From Sphingomonas trueperi (GTDB lineage Bacteria > Pseudomonadota > Alphaproteobacteria > Sphingomonadales > Sphingomonadaceae), in NCBI RefSeq assembly GCF_011927635.1, contig NZ_JAATJB010000006.1, positions 124,001-188,000 of the forward strand: a DNA stretch of 64,000 bases. The letters run 5' to 3'. Both the position numbers and the translations under genes were made by a program. The notes below the pieces were generated by a model. That model saw only the letters and a list, made by a program, of their open reading frames with translations, ran no database searches and was not told where the DNA came from. This document shows positions 52,555-64,000 of this stretch, one piece after another; position 1 is the stretch's first letter, and each line of letters starts with the position of its first letter.

Positions 52555-53280
52555 ATGCAGACCGCAGGCCTCGCGCTTCATTCCGACTTCGACATTCCCG
52601 CGCTGGCGCAGCAATTCGACCGCGATCACCGGGTGCGCCTCGGCCCGTTCCTGGCGCCCGAATCCGCTCAGGCACTTTTCGAGATGCTGCGGCGCCGCAC
52701 CGATTGGCGCACGGTTGTGAACAGCGGCGACAAGCCTCTGGAATTCGGCCGCGAAACGCGCGCCTCGATGAGCGACGCCCAGCGGCGCGCGCTGGACGAC
52801 GCGGTCTATAGCGCCGCACGCGACGGGTTCCAGTATCGCTATGAGACCTTGCGGGTGCCCGACGAATCGGCGGATCGCCTGGCGAGCGAAGACCCCCTGG
52901 CGCATCTCGCACATTGGATGTCCTCCGATCCGGTCCGCACCCTCCTCCGCCAAATCACCGCCATGCCGGAAATCGACTTCGTCGATCTTCAGGGGACTGC
53001 CTATGGTCCCGGCGACTTCCTGACCGGGCACGACGACGCCGTGCCCGGCAAGCATCGCCACGCTGCCTATGTCCTGGGCTTGACGCCCGTGTGGAGGGCG
53101 GAGTGGGGAGGTCTGCTGTTGTTTCACGATGCCAACGGCAGCGACGTGCGCGGATACGTACCTGCCTTCAACGTGCTGACGCTTTTCAAAGTCCCCAAGA
53201 TGCACAGTGTTTCCGAGGTAAGCCGCGCCGCAGCCATCCGGCGCTATTCGATCACCGGATGGCTGCGATCGCGGCGCTGA
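52555..53280 (+). CDS. 2-oxoglutarate/Fe(II) oxygenase (prolyl hydroxylase-like), copy 2
   Basis: The protein has 241 residues from ATG 52555. The layout is the same as copy 1: YGPGDFLTGHDDAVPGKHRH with the His-x-Asp pair near residue 158, EWGGLLLFHDANG near 182, KMHSVSEV with the distal His near 218 and RRYSITGWLRSRR at the end. The two genes share order and domain but differ widely in sequence. It converges on clpB, with three bases between the stops. Confidence 0.85.
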   Translation: MQTAGLALHSDFDIPALAQQFDRDHRVRLGPFLAPESAQALFEMLRRRTDWRTVVNSGDKPLEFGRETRASMSDAQRRALDDAVYSAARDGFQYRYETLRVPDESADRLASEDPLAHLAHWMSSDPVRTLLRQITAMPEIDFVDLQGTAYGPGDFLTGHDDAVPGKHRHAAYVLGLTPVWRAEWGGLLLFHDANGSDVRGYVPAFNVLTLFKVPKMHSVSEVSRAAAIRRYSITGWLRSRR

Positions 53281-53283
53281 GTC

Positions 53284-55863
<2,580 letters not shown>

Positions 55864-55891
55864 GCCTGATCCCTGTTCGAAGTTGACCAGC

Positions 55892-55919
55892 AGATAGTGT
55901 TGCAAATGGGCAACACAAG
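55892..55919 (-). promoter_or_regulatory. Sigma-32-like promoter of clpB
   Basis: Read on the minus strand, CTTGTG (55919-55914) is followed after 16 bases by CTATCT (55897-55892), close to the alphaproteobacterial heat-shock consensus. The spacer contains the palindrome GTTGC-N6-GCAAC (55899-55914), a possible repressor site. Confidence 0.55.
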
Positions 55920-56123
55920 AGGGGCGACGTGCTTCATGGCTATCGTAGTGCGGCAGCGGTCGACAACGGGAAATCCGGACTTTTCCGAAGCGTAAATCCA
56001 AACGTCACGAAGACGTCACGAAGGAGTCCCGGTCGTGAAGCGTTAACTATCGAATGTTGCAACGCGGCACGCGTAGCGGCGGCCTAGCACGGGCGAGGGG
56101 CCTGGTGCTTTCCCAAGGGGATC

Positions 56124-58433
56124 ATGCGCATGCGCATCCGTATGCTTGCTGCCGGACTGCTTGCCGGCACGTCGCTGTTCACTGCCGGCGCGGCCTTCGC
56201 GCAGACGCTACCCACCGCCACGCTGATCGACGACACCCAGCCGCAGAGCGGGGCCGACGACATCGTCGTGATCGGCAAGGGCGAGACCCGCCAGATCCAG
56301 ACGTTGACCCAGGCCGACATCGCGCTGCTCACGCCGGGCACCAGCCCGCTCAAGGCGATCGAGAAGCTGCCGGGCGTCAACTTCCAGGGCGCCGATCCGT
56401 TCGGCGCCTATGAATGGGCGCAGCGCGTGTCGATCCGCAGCTTCAACCAGAACCAGCTGGGCTTCACGCTGGACGGCATCCCGCTCGGCGATGCCAGCTA
56501 CGGCAACGTCAACGGCCTGCACATCAGCCGCGCGATCATCAGCGAGAACATCGCCGAGACCCGCGTGTCGCAGGGCTCGGGCGGGATCGACACCCAGGCG
56601 ACCAACAATCTCGGCGGCACGCTCGAATTCCTGTCGAGCGACCCCAAGGAGAAGCTCGGCATCGACGTCAACGCCACCGGCGGCAGCGACAATTTCTGGC
56701 GCGTGTTCGGCCGGCTCGACTTCGGCGAGCTGACCCCCGGCGGCACCCGCGCCTATCTCTCCTACCTCCACTCGGATACCGACAAGTGGAAGGGCTGGGG
56801 CGCCCAGCGCATCAACCAGGTCAACGGCAAGATCGTCACCCCGATCAGCCCCGAGCTGCGCGCGGTCGGCACGTTCGACTTCTCCGATCGTCGCGAGAAC
56901 GACTATCAGGACATGTCGCTCGGTATGATCAAGCGTCTCGGCTATAACTGGGACAATATCTCGAACGATTATGCCAAGGCGATCCTCGTCTCCGACGTGG
57001 GCGCCAACAACGGTTATACCGGCGTCACGCCGACCAACCCGGGTGCCGGCAAGGTCTATCCGGCGCCGTTCCTCAACCCGGACGACGCCTATTACAACGC
57101 CGCGGGCCTGCGCCGCGACTATCTCGCCTCGGCGGGCCTGGAGACGACCGGCGACTCGCCGGTCCACGGCGTGCTGAAGGGCTATTTCCACAACAACCAT
57201 GGCCAGGGGCTGTGGTACACGCCCTACGTCGCCTCGCCCAACGGCGTGCCGATGTCGCTGCGCACCACCGAATATGACGTCCGCCGCGGCGGCGTGTTCG
57301 GCAATATCGGCACCAAGCTCGGCTTCAACGACGTGACCGTCGGTGGCTGGTACGAGCGCAACGACTTCCGCCAGGCGCGCCGCTTCTACGCGCTGGACAG
57401 CCGCACCAACCCGGGCCGCGACAGCCTCTCGTTCCAGAGCAATCCGTTCGCCACCCAGTGGTACTGGAAGTACCAGACCGACACCGTCCAATATTATGTG
57501 CAGGACAAGATCGAGCTCGGCGCGCTGACCGCGAACCTGGGCTGGAAGGGCTTCGCCGTCACCAACCATGCGACGCCGATCGTCGCGGGTGGGCTCGCCG
57601 GCGGCCGGATCAAGGTGACCGACTGGTTCCAGCCGCATGCCGGCCTCAACTATCGGGTGACCGACAATGCCGAGTTGTTCGCCGGCTTCACCCAGGTGAC
57701 TCGCGCCTTCGTGTCGGCGGCGACCAGCGGCCCGTTCGCGACGACCCAGGCGGGCTTCGATGCGCTCAACAGCGGCGCGACCAAGCTCAAGCCCGAAGCG
57801 TCGGACACCTATGAGGTGGGCGGTCGCTACCGCAGCGGCATCTTCACCGGCTCGCTGGCGGGCTATTACGTCAACTTCCGCAACCGCCTGCTCGCCGTGA
57901 CGACCAGCGCTGGCATCGTCGGCAACCCGGCGATCCTGCAGAATGTCGGCGATGCGCGCTCGGTGGGTGTCGAGGCGACCGGCGACGTGCGCCTGCCGAT
58001 GGGCTTCGGGCTGTTCGCCTCGTACAGCTACAACGACTCGACCTATCGCGACGACGTCGTCACCGCGAGCGGCGTGATCCCCACCAAGGGCAAGACGGTG
58101 GTCGATTCGCCCAAGCACATGCTGAAGGGCGAAGTCACCTGGTCGGGCCAGGGCTTCAACGCCCGCGTCGGCGCGAACTACATGAGCAAGCGCTACTTCA
58201 CCTACACCAACGATCAGTATGTCGATGGTCGCGTGGTGGTGGATGCGACGCTCGGCTACAAGTTCGACCTGGGCGGGCGAAAGCTCGAGCTGCAGGGCAA
58301 CGTGACCAACCTGTTCGACAAGAAGTACATCTCGACGATCGGTACCAACGGCTTCGGCAACAGCGGTGACAACCAGACGCTGATGGTCGGCGCACCGCAG
58401 CAGTTCTTCCTGACGCTGAAGGTCGGGATCTAA
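56124..58433 (+). CDS. TonB-dependent outer-membrane receptor 3
   Basis: The protein has 769 residues from ATG 56124 behind AAGGGG; ATG 56130 is two codons in. The signal peptide is cut near AAFAQ. The plug (ADDIVVIGKGETRQIQTLTQADI) has TSPLKAIEKLPGVNFQGADPFGAYEWAQRVSIRSF and SRAIISENIAETRVSQGSGGID. The barrel ends QQFFLTLKVGI. It is shorter than receptors 1 and 2 and of a different subfamily, nearer to siderophore-type receptors. The substrate is not evident. Confidence 0.93.
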   Translation: MRMRIRMLAAGLLAGTSLFTAGAAFAQTLPTATLIDDTQPQSGADDIVVIGKGETRQIQTLTQADIALLTPGTSPLKAIEKLPGVNFQGADPFGAYEWAQRVSIRSFNQNQLGFTLDGIPLGDASYGNVNGLHISRAIISENIAETRVSQGSGGIDTQATNNLGGTLEFLSSDPKEKLGIDVNATGGSDNFWRVFGRLDFGELTPGGTRAYLSYLHSDTDKWKGWGAQRINQVNGKIVTPISPELRAVGTFDFSDRRENDYQDMSLGMIKRLGYNWDNISNDYAKAILVSDVGANNGYTGVTPTNPGAGKVYPAPFLNPDDAYYNAAGLRRDYLASAGLETTGDSPVHGVLKGYFHNNHGQGLWYTPYVASPNGVPMSLRTTEYDVRRGGVFGNIGTKLGFNDVTVGGWYERNDFRQARRFYALDSRTNPGRDSLSFQSNPFATQWYWKYQTDTVQYYVQDKIELGALTANLGWKGFAVTNHATPIVAGGLAGGRIKVTDWFQPHAGLNYRVTDNAELFAGFTQVTRAFVSAATSGPFATTQAGFDALNSGATKLKPEASDTYEVGGRYRSGIFTGSLAGYYVNFRNRLLAVTTSAGIVGNPAILQNVGDARSVGVEATGDVRLPMGFGLFASYSYNDSTYRDDVVTASGVIPTKGKTVVDSPKHMLKGEVTWSGQGFNARVGANYMSKRYFTYTNDQYVDGRVVVDATLGYKFDLGGRKLELQGNVTNLFDKKYISTIGTNGFGNSGDNQTLMVGAPQQFFLTLKVGI

Positions 58434-58456
58434 GGGCTGTCGGAAGCGAAGAAACG

Positions 58457-58486
58457 GGGCGGGGCACCAAGTGCTCCGCCCTTTTT
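58457..58486 (+). terminator. Terminator of TonB receptor 3
   Basis: GGGCGGGGCAC at 58457-58467 pairs with GTGCTCCGCCC at 58471-58481 (one G-T pair) around CAA, followed by TTTTT. Confidence 0.9.
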
Positions 58487-58489
58487 CGT

Positions 58490-58717
58490 TCAGCCGGTGA
58501 CGATCGGATAGGTGATCCGCAGCTCGTCGAGCAGCTTTTCCACCGCCGCGACGTCGCCCGCCGCGCCGCTGGGGGCCAGCGACCAGTTGCAATGCGGGTG
58601 CGTCTCGGCGTCGTAGACGCGCACCTTGCCCAGCACCGTCTTCCAGCGGCGCACGGTCCCGCCATGGCGGCGGACGAGCTGGGCCACGATGCGGTCGATC
58701 AGGTCGGCGGCGGTCAT
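58490..58717 (-). CDS. Conserved hypothetical protein behind the aldo/keto reductase
   Basis: The protein has 75 residues: MTAADLIDRIVAQLVRRHGG at the start, then RVYDAETHPHCNWSLAP and a helix ending LLDELRITYPIVTG. It is soluble and small, with a His/Cys-containing middle (THPHCNW). Its ATG overlaps the stop of the aldo/keto reductase (58715-58719), so it is coupled to that gene. I do not recognise the family. Confidence 0.7.
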   Translation of the reverse strand: MTAADLIDRIVAQLVRRHGGTVRRWKTVLGKVRVYDAETHPHCNWSLAPSGAAGDVAAVEKLLDELRITYPIVTG

Positions 58718-59667
58718 CAGGCCCCGGCGGCGGTCAGGCGGTCAAGCTGGTCGCGGGTGAGCTCCACGTCCCAGGCGCCGATCAGTTCGTCGAGCTGCGC
58801 GATGCTCGTCGCGCTGGCGATCGGCGCGGTGACGCCGTCCTGCGCCGCCAGCCAGGCGAGCGCGATCTGGGCGAGGCTGGCGCCGGTCTCGGCCGCGACC
58901 TCGTCCATCGCCGCCAGCACCGCGCCGCCCTTGCCGGCGAGCAGCTTGGCCATGCCGCCGCCGCGCACGCTCTTCGAGAGATCGGCTTCGCTGCGATACT
59001 TGCCGGTGAGGAAGCCCGAGGCGAGGCCGTAATAGGGGATCACGCCGAGATTATGGGTGATGCACAGGTCCTGCAGTTCGCCCTCGAACTTGCGGCGGCT
59101 GACGAGGTTGTACTCGGGCTGGAGCACGCGAAAGTGCGGCAGGCCTTCCTTCGCGGCGAGGTCGAGCGCCGACTTGAGCCGCATCGCATGGAAGTTGGAC
59201 GCCCCCAGCGCGCGAACCTTGCCCGCGTCGATCAGCGTGCCGAACGCCGCCAGATAGTCCGCCTGTGCCACGTCCTCATCGTCCTGATGGGCGAAATAGA
59301 GGTCGATCGTCTCGATGCCCAGCCGCTGGAGCGACGCCTCGGCCGCCGCCGCGATCCGCGCCGGGGCCAGCTTCGCCCCGCCTTCGCCCGGCAGCATGCC
59401 GACCTTGGTCGAGATCAGCACCTGGTCGCGCTTGCCGGAGGTGCGCAGCCACTCGCCGATCACGCTTTCGGATTCGCCGCCCGTATGGCCCGACACCCAG
59501 GCCGAATAGACATCGGCGGTATCGATCATCACCCCGCCGCGCTCGACGAAACGATCGAGGATGCGGAAGCTGGCGGCCTTGTCGGCGGTCCAGCCGAACA
59601 CGTTTCCGCCCAGGACGAGCGGCGAGATCTCGAGGCCCGAGGCGCCGAGGTGGCGAAGATGCGGCAT
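58717..59667 (-). CDS. Aldo/keto reductase
   Basis: The protein has 316 residues with a TIM-barrel fold. It starts MPHLRHLGASGLEISPLVLGGNVFGW and has the catalytic Asp and Tyr in MIDTADVYSAW near residue 48, Lys in VLISTKVGM near 84, and His in LYFAHQDDED near 124. NADPH contacts are expected around the QIALAWLAAQ stretch near 265. It reduces aldehydes or ketones; the substrate is unknown. It is coupled to the small downstream gene. Confidence 0.92.
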   Translation of the reverse strand: MPHLRHLGASGLEISPLVLGGNVFGWTADKAASFRILDRFVERGGVMIDTADVYSAWVSGHTGGESESVIGEWLRTSGKRDQVLISTKVGMLPGEGGAKLAPARIAAAAEASLQRLGIETIDLYFAHQDDEDVAQADYLAAFGTLIDAGKVRALGASNFHAMRLKSALDLAAKEGLPHFRVLQPEYNLVSRRKFEGELQDLCITHNLGVIPYYGLASGFLTGKYRSEADLSKSVRGGGMAKLLAGKGGAVLAAMDEVAAETGASLAQIALAWLAAQDGVTAPIASATSIAQLDELIGAWDVELTRDQLDRLTAAGA

Positions 59668-59705
59668 GGACGGTCTCCGATGGGGAAGGGAGGGCGGAGA
59701 ACGCG

Positions 59706-59939
59706 TCAGTCGGTGATCTCGTTGCTCGCCGGGCCCGTGTCGTTCGAATAGGCGCTCTCGGCATTGGCGAAGGCCGCATCCTCGGCGGCGTTCACGTCGG
59801 TAACCGCCTCGCCCATCGTGTTGCTGTCGCCGGCCATCGCCTCGTTCGCTTCGGCGGCTTCGTTCTTCGCCTGGTTGCCGCAGGCCGACAGGCCGGTGAG
59901 CGCCAGCGCGGCGACGGGGAGGAGGAGAAGCTTGCGCAT
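59706..59939 (-). CDS. Small Asn/Ala-rich lipoprotein
   Basis: The protein has 77 residues from ATG 59939. The signal MRKLLLLPVAALALTGLSAC ends in a lipobox with Cys at residue 20. The mature part (GNQAKNEAAEANEAMAG and so on) is acidic, Asn/Ala-rich and probably unstructured. An upstream in-frame ATG at 59999 would place 20 residues before the signal and is unlikely. Similar tiny lipoproteins are common in Sphingomonas; none has a known role that I can assign. Confidence 0.75.
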   Translation of the reverse strand: MRKLLLLPVAALALTGLSACGNQAKNEAAEANEAMAGDSNTMGEAVTDVNAAEDAAFANAESAYSNDTGPASNEITD

Positions 59940-60021
59940 GGGACTGGGTTCCTTCACGGGGTTTGGCTCGGGGCTAGCCAGAGCGGCAAACGCACGCAAC
60001 CGCGCTGCGATGCGTTGACCT

Positions 60022-60043
60022 GATATAAAGATATCTTTATATC
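60022..60043 (+). promoter_or_regulatory. 22-bp perfect palindrome, SahR-type operator
   Basis: GATATAAAGAT at 60022-60032 is followed directly by its exact complement ATCTTTATATC at 60033-60043. It ends 12 bases before the ATG of the ArsR-methyltransferase gene. The pattern fits the operators of SAH-responsive ArsR regulators of methionine metabolism. It would repress the whole downstream cluster. Confidence 0.8.
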
Positions 60044-60055
60044 TCTAAGCCGCCC

Positions 60056-61006
60056 ATGACAGAGCCCCTCGCCATCTTCCGCGCGCTCGCGGATTCGACC
60101 CGGCTGCGCATCGTCGCGCTGCTGCGCGCGATGGAGCTGAGCGTCGGCGAACTCGCGCAGGTGCTGGGGCAGAGCCAGCCGCGCGTCTCGCGCCATGTGA
60201 AGATCCTGTGCGATGCCGGCGTGGCCGAGCGGCGCAAGGAAGGCAGCTGGGTATTCGTGGCGCTCGGCCGGCAGGCGGTTACCGCGCCGGTGCTGGCGGC
60301 GCTCGACGCCTGGGCGCTGGCGGGCGACCCCTGGGTGATCGCCGACCAGGCACGGCTCTCGGCGGTCCGCGCCGATCGGGCGAGCGCGGCGGAGGCCTGG
60401 TTCGAGGCCAATGCCGGCCAGTGGGACGCGATCCGATCGCTCCATGTCGCGGAAAGCGAAGTGGAGGCCGCGATGGGCCAGGCGCTGGGCGAAGGCTCGC
60501 TCGGCACGCTGGTCGATATCGGCACCGGCACCGGCCGCATGCTCGAGCTGTTCGGACCGAGGGCGGCGCAGGCGGTGGGAATCGATCGCTCGTCCGAAAT
60601 GCTGCGTCTGGCGCGCGCCAAGCTGGCCGATCTCGGCCATGCCGAACTGCGCCAGGCCGATCTCTATGCGCTGCCGCTGCAGGATGGCGCTGCGGATACT
60701 GCTATATTGCATCATGTGCTCCACTTCGCGCAGCAGCCGGCAGCGGCGATCGGCGAGGCGGCCCGCGTGCTCGGTCCCGGCGGGCGGCTGCTGATCGTCG
60801 ATTTCGCGCCGCACGAGCGGGAGGAGCTGCGCACCCGCGATGCGCATGCGCGACTGGGGTTTTCGGACGAGCAGATGCTCGGCTGGTTCGATCGCGCCGG
60901 GCTCGCCCCGGTGCAGGTGCAGACGCTGGAAGGCGGCGCACTGACGGTGAAATTGTGGCTCGGTCGCAAGACCGGGGAGAGCGTGGAAAAGGTGAAGGCG
61001 GCATGA
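60056..61006 (+). CDS. ArsR-type regulator fused to a SAM-dependent methyltransferase
   Basis: The protein has 316 residues. Residues 1-90 form an ArsR winged helix: FRALADSTRLRIVALLRAME, then LAQVLGQSQPRVSRHVKILCDAGV. Residues about 120-300 form a class I methyltransferase with the SAM-binding LVDIGTGTGRMLELFG near 151, IDRSSEML near 175 and ILHHVLHFAQQPAAAI near 215. Such fusions sense S-adenosylhomocysteine or SAM and control methionine genes. It lies behind its likely operator and overlaps metF by four bases. Confidence 0.9.
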   Translation: MTEPLAIFRALADSTRLRIVALLRAMELSVGELAQVLGQSQPRVSRHVKILCDAGVAERRKEGSWVFVALGRQAVTAPVLAALDAWALAGDPWVIADQARLSAVRADRASAAEAWFEANAGQWDAIRSLHVAESEVEAAMGQALGEGSLGTLVDIGTGTGRMLELFGPRAAQAVGIDRSSEMLRLARAKLADLGHAELRQADLYALPLQDGAADTAILHHVLHFAQQPAAAIGEAARVLGPGGRLLIVDFAPHEREELRTRDAHARLGFSDEQMLGWFDRAGLAPVQVQTLEGGALTVKLWLGRKTGESVEKVKAA

Positions 61007-61920
61007 GTATCGTAGACCCCATGGCACCGCCCCTGTTCGCCGATGTGGCGGGCGATGTGGCGGTGAGCTTCGAATTTTTCCCGCCCAAGACCGAGAAGAT
61101 GGAAGAGACGCTTTGGGCCTCGATCGAGACGCTGTCGCCGCTCGGGCCGCGCTTCGTCAGCGTTACCTATGGCGCCGGCGGCACCACCCGCGAGCGTACC
61201 CACGCGACCGTTTCGAAGATCGCCCGCGAGACGCCGCTGGCGGCGGCCGCGCACCTCACCTGCGTCGAGGCGACGCGCGAGGAGATCGACCAGATCGCCG
61301 AGGAATATTGGGCGGCGGGCGTGCGGCATATCGTGGCCCTTCGCGGCGATCCGCCTCGCGCCGGCGAGAAGTACCGCACCCATCCCGGCGGCTATGAGAA
61401 TGCGGCGGACCTGGTCGCGGGTCTGCGCCGGCTGCATCCCTTCGAGATTTCGGTGAGCGCCTATCCCGAATGCCATCCGGATTCGCCGAGCCCCGAGGCC
61501 GATCTCGACAATCTGAAGCGCAAGATCGACGCCGGCGCCAACCGCGCGATCACCCAGTTCTTCTTCGAGGCCGAGACCTTCCTGCGCTTCCGCGACCGCG
61601 CGGCGGCGGCGGGAATCGATGCCGAGATCGTGCCGGGCATCATGCCGGTGATGAACTATGCCAGCGTGGTGAAGATGTCCGCGATGTGCGGCACCGACGT
61701 GCCCGCCTGGATGGAGAAGCTGTTCGAGGGTCTCGACGAGCACCCGGGCGCGCGGCAGCTGGTCGCGGCGACGCTTGCGGCGGAACTCTGCCGCAAGCTC
61801 TATGCGGGCGGCGTGCGGCAGTTCCACTTCTACACGCTCAACCGCGCCGAGCTGAGCTACGCGATCTGCCACCTGCTGGGCCTGCGCCCGCGGCAGCAGG
61901 CGGCGGTGGCGGCGGCCTGA
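61003..61920 (+). CDS. metF: Methylenetetrahydrofolate reductase MetF
   Basis: The protein has 305 residues from ATG 61003, which overlaps the upstream stop. The TIM barrel shows the family motifs VSFEFFPPKTEKMEETLW near 22, FVSVTYGAGGTTRERTHATV near 52, HIVALRGDPPR near 108 and FFFEAETFLRF near 187. It makes 5-methyl-THF, the methyl donor for MetH, encoded next. The operon with the ArsR-methyltransferase fusion suggests feedback by SAH. Confidence 0.95.
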   Translation: MSIVDPMAPPLFADVAGDVAVSFEFFPPKTEKMEETLWASIETLSPLGPRFVSVTYGAGGTTRERTHATVSKIARETPLAAAAHLTCVEATREEIDQIAEEYWAAGVRHIVALRGDPPRAGEKYRTHPGGYENAADLVAGLRRLHPFEISVSAYPECHPDSPSPEADLDNLKRKIDAGANRAITQFFFEAETFLRFRDRAAAAGIDAEIVPGIMPVMNYASVVKMSAMCGTDVPAWMEKLFEGLDEHPGARQLVAATLAAELCRKLYAGGVRQFHFYTLNRAELSYAICHLLGLRPRQQAAVAAA

Positions 61921-61929
61921 TCTTCTGAA

Positions 61930-62041
61930 CCCCCTCCCGCGAGCGGGAGGGGGCAGGGGGTGGGCCCACGCTCACCACCTGATGCATCGCTCGTGGATGG
62001 CGGGGGCCCACCCCCAACCCCCTCCCGCACGCGGGAGGGGG
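61930..62041. repeat. REP-like composite palindrome, copy A
   Basis: Three perfect stems lie in order. CCCCCTCCCGC at 61930-61940 pairs with 61943-61953. The outer-central pair is GGGGGTGGGCCC at 61956-61967 with GGGCCCACCCCC at 62004-62015. CCCCCTCCCGC at 62018-62028 pairs with 62031-62041. The right arm ends next to the metH ribosome site (GAGAGGA). A second copy with the same plan is at 63109-63217. Confidence 0.85.
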
Positions 62042-62054
62042 AGAGGAATTTGAC

Positions 62055-63101
62055 ATGACTGCACGCGAGAAACTGCTGGCCGAAGCCGCCAAGCGCATCC
62101 TGATCACCGACGGCGCGTTCGGCACCGAGATCCAGAACTGGAAGCTCGACGAGGCCGCCTATGCCGGCAATCTCGGCCTCGGCCACGACCAGAAGGGCAA
62201 CAACGACATCCTCGCGCTGACCAAGCCCGAGGTGCCCGGTTCGATCCACCGCGCCTATTTCGAGGCCGGTGCCGACATTGCCGAAACCAACACCTTCTCC
62301 GCCAACCGGATCAGCCAGGCCGATTATGGCGCCGAGCATCTGGTCCGCGAGATCAACATTGAGAGCGCCAGGCTCGCGCGCAGCATTGCTGACGAGTATG
62401 AGGCCAAGGACGGCCGCCCGCGCTTCGTCGCCGGTGCCCTCGGCCCGACCAACAAGACGCTGTCGCTGAGCCCCGACGTCAACGATCCCGGCTATCGCGA
62501 GATCGACTTCGATTACCTCAAGGACGTCTACCGCGAGCAGATCGACGCGCTGGTCGAGGGCGGCATCGACTTCGTGCTGATCGAGACGGTGTTCGACACG
62601 CTCAACGCCAAGGCCGGCATCATGGCGGCGATCGAGGCGGGCGAGGCGCTGGGCCGCGACCTGCCGATCATGCTGTCGATGACGCTGACCGACCTGTCCG
62701 GCCGCAACCTCTCCGGCCACACGGTCGAGGCGTTCTGGCACGCGGTGCGCCATGCCAAGCCGGTGACGATCGGGCTCAACTGCTCGTTCGGTGCCGAGCA
62801 GCTACGCCCGCATGTGAAGACGCTGTCGGCGCTCTGCGACACGCTGATCATGGTCTACCCGAACGCCGGCCTGCCCAACGAGCTCGGTGCCTATGACGAG
62901 ATGCCGGCGACCACCGCCGGTCTCGTCAAGGAATGGGCCGATGCGGGGCAGGTGAACATCCTCGGCGGCTGCTGCGGCTCGACGCCCGCGCATATCGGCG
63001 CGATCGCCAAGGCGGTGCAGGGCCTGAGCCCGCGCAGCATTCCCACGCCCGAAGTGCGGACCCGGCTCGCCGGCCTCGAACCGTTCACCATGGCGGCGTG
63101 A
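62055..63101 (+). CDS. metH: Methionine synthase, homocysteine-binding half (MetH part 1)
   Basis: The protein has 348 residues and is a complete homocysteine S-methyltransferase domain. It starts EKLLAEAAKRILITDGAFGTEIQ, has GLNCSFGAEQLRPH near 237 with one zinc cysteine, and ILGGCCGSTPAHIGAIAK near 303 with the other two. In many bacteria this is the N-terminal domain of cobalamin-dependent MetH; here it ends after the domain, and the folate- and B12-binding parts are in a separate gene 130 bases on. Both products together would make methionine. Confidence 0.93.
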   Translation: MTAREKLLAEAAKRILITDGAFGTEIQNWKLDEAAYAGNLGLGHDQKGNNDILALTKPEVPGSIHRAYFEAGADIAETNTFSANRISQADYGAEHLVREINIESARLARSIADEYEAKDGRPRFVAGALGPTNKTLSLSPDVNDPGYREIDFDYLKDVYREQIDALVEGGIDFVLIETVFDTLNAKAGIMAAIEAGEALGRDLPIMLSMTLTDLSGRNLSGHTVEAFWHAVRHAKPVTIGLNCSFGAEQLRPHVKTLSALCDTLIMVYPNAGLPNELGAYDEMPATTAGLVKEWADAGQVNILGGCCGSTPAHIGAIAKAVQGLSPRSIPTPEVRTRLAGLEPFTMAA

Positions 63102-63108
63102 CTTCTCT

Positions 63109-63217
63109 CCCCTCCCGCGTGCGGGAGGGGTCGGGGGTGGGCGCCCGCTCGCCTCCAGCGATACGGCCCGTGGACAGCGGGCGCCCACCCCTAGCCCCTC
63201 CCGCATGCGGGAGGGGG
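63109..63217. repeat. REP-like composite palindrome, copy B
   Basis: The plan is the same as copy A: CCCCTCCCGC at 63109-63118 with 63121-63130, GGGGTGGGCGCCCGC at 63134-63148 with 63177-63191, and CCCCTCCCGC at 63195-63204 with 63207-63216. The last arm (GGGAGGGGG) is the only purine-rich element before the ATG at 63232. It fills the gap between the two metH genes. Confidence 0.85.
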
Positions 63218-63231
63218 ATGAGTTTTGATCC

Positions 63232-64000
<769 letters not shown>

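Overview
The window reads as a Sphingomonadaceae (Sphingomonas-like) chromosome. The evidence is high GC, many TonB-dependent receptors, a methionine synthase split into two genes, and the order purD / xseA / DUF2093 / M23 peptidase. I had no search tools, so family names come from motif recognition.

Bases 1 to about 24,900 are the conserved half of an integrative conjugative element, or a plasmid that has integrated. In order they hold two small operons of accessory genes, a DUF932 protein behind a long structured leader, a palindrome-rich stretch, a frameshifted DUF6499-DUF2285 regulator, an AlpA-like HTH protein and a RepA-type replication initiator. RepA overlaps a perfect DnaA box and is followed by three iterons. 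Then come the mating genes: DUF2840, TraF peptidase, two DUF736 proteins, a lytic transglycosylase, a VirD2-type relaxase, TraG/VirD4, a CopG-like protein, and the operon trbB-C-D-E-J-(K)-L-F-G-I with DUF2274. A TrbK-like gene and a LysR regulator on the other strand close the block. No integrase and no attachment site lie inside the window.

Bases about 25,000 to 41,240 are cargo, nearly all on the minus strand. They carry an HME-RND metal efflux operon (czcB-czcA-DUF3240-czcC-mlaA-like), its two-component system, a cytochrome b561-type protein, a VIT-family transporter, an MgtC/DUF4010 membrane protein and an exported catalase-peroxidase. Four copies of a direct repeat CTGACG-N5-CTGACG lie upstream of czcB, the cytochrome gene, the VIT gene and a broken VIT copy. 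They look like one response-regulator regulon. From 38,950 to 40,350 there is a row of deletion scars: a cytochrome tail, a VIT start, a clipped membrane protein, YeeE and DUF6691 fragments and a sulfide:quinone reductase fragment fused to an alpha/beta hydrolase.

Bases 41,400 to 64,000 look like core chromosome: purD and xseA with overlapping divergent start codons, DUF2093, an M23 peptidase, two large TonB receptors, a divergent pair of 2-oxoglutarate oxygenases, clpB with a heat-shock-like promoter, a third TonB receptor, an aldo/keto reductase, a small lipoprotein, and a methionine cluster. That cluster is an ArsR-methyltransferase fusion behind a 22-bp perfect palindrome, then metF, then metH in two genes. 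A REP-like composite palindrome sits both before metH and between its two halves.
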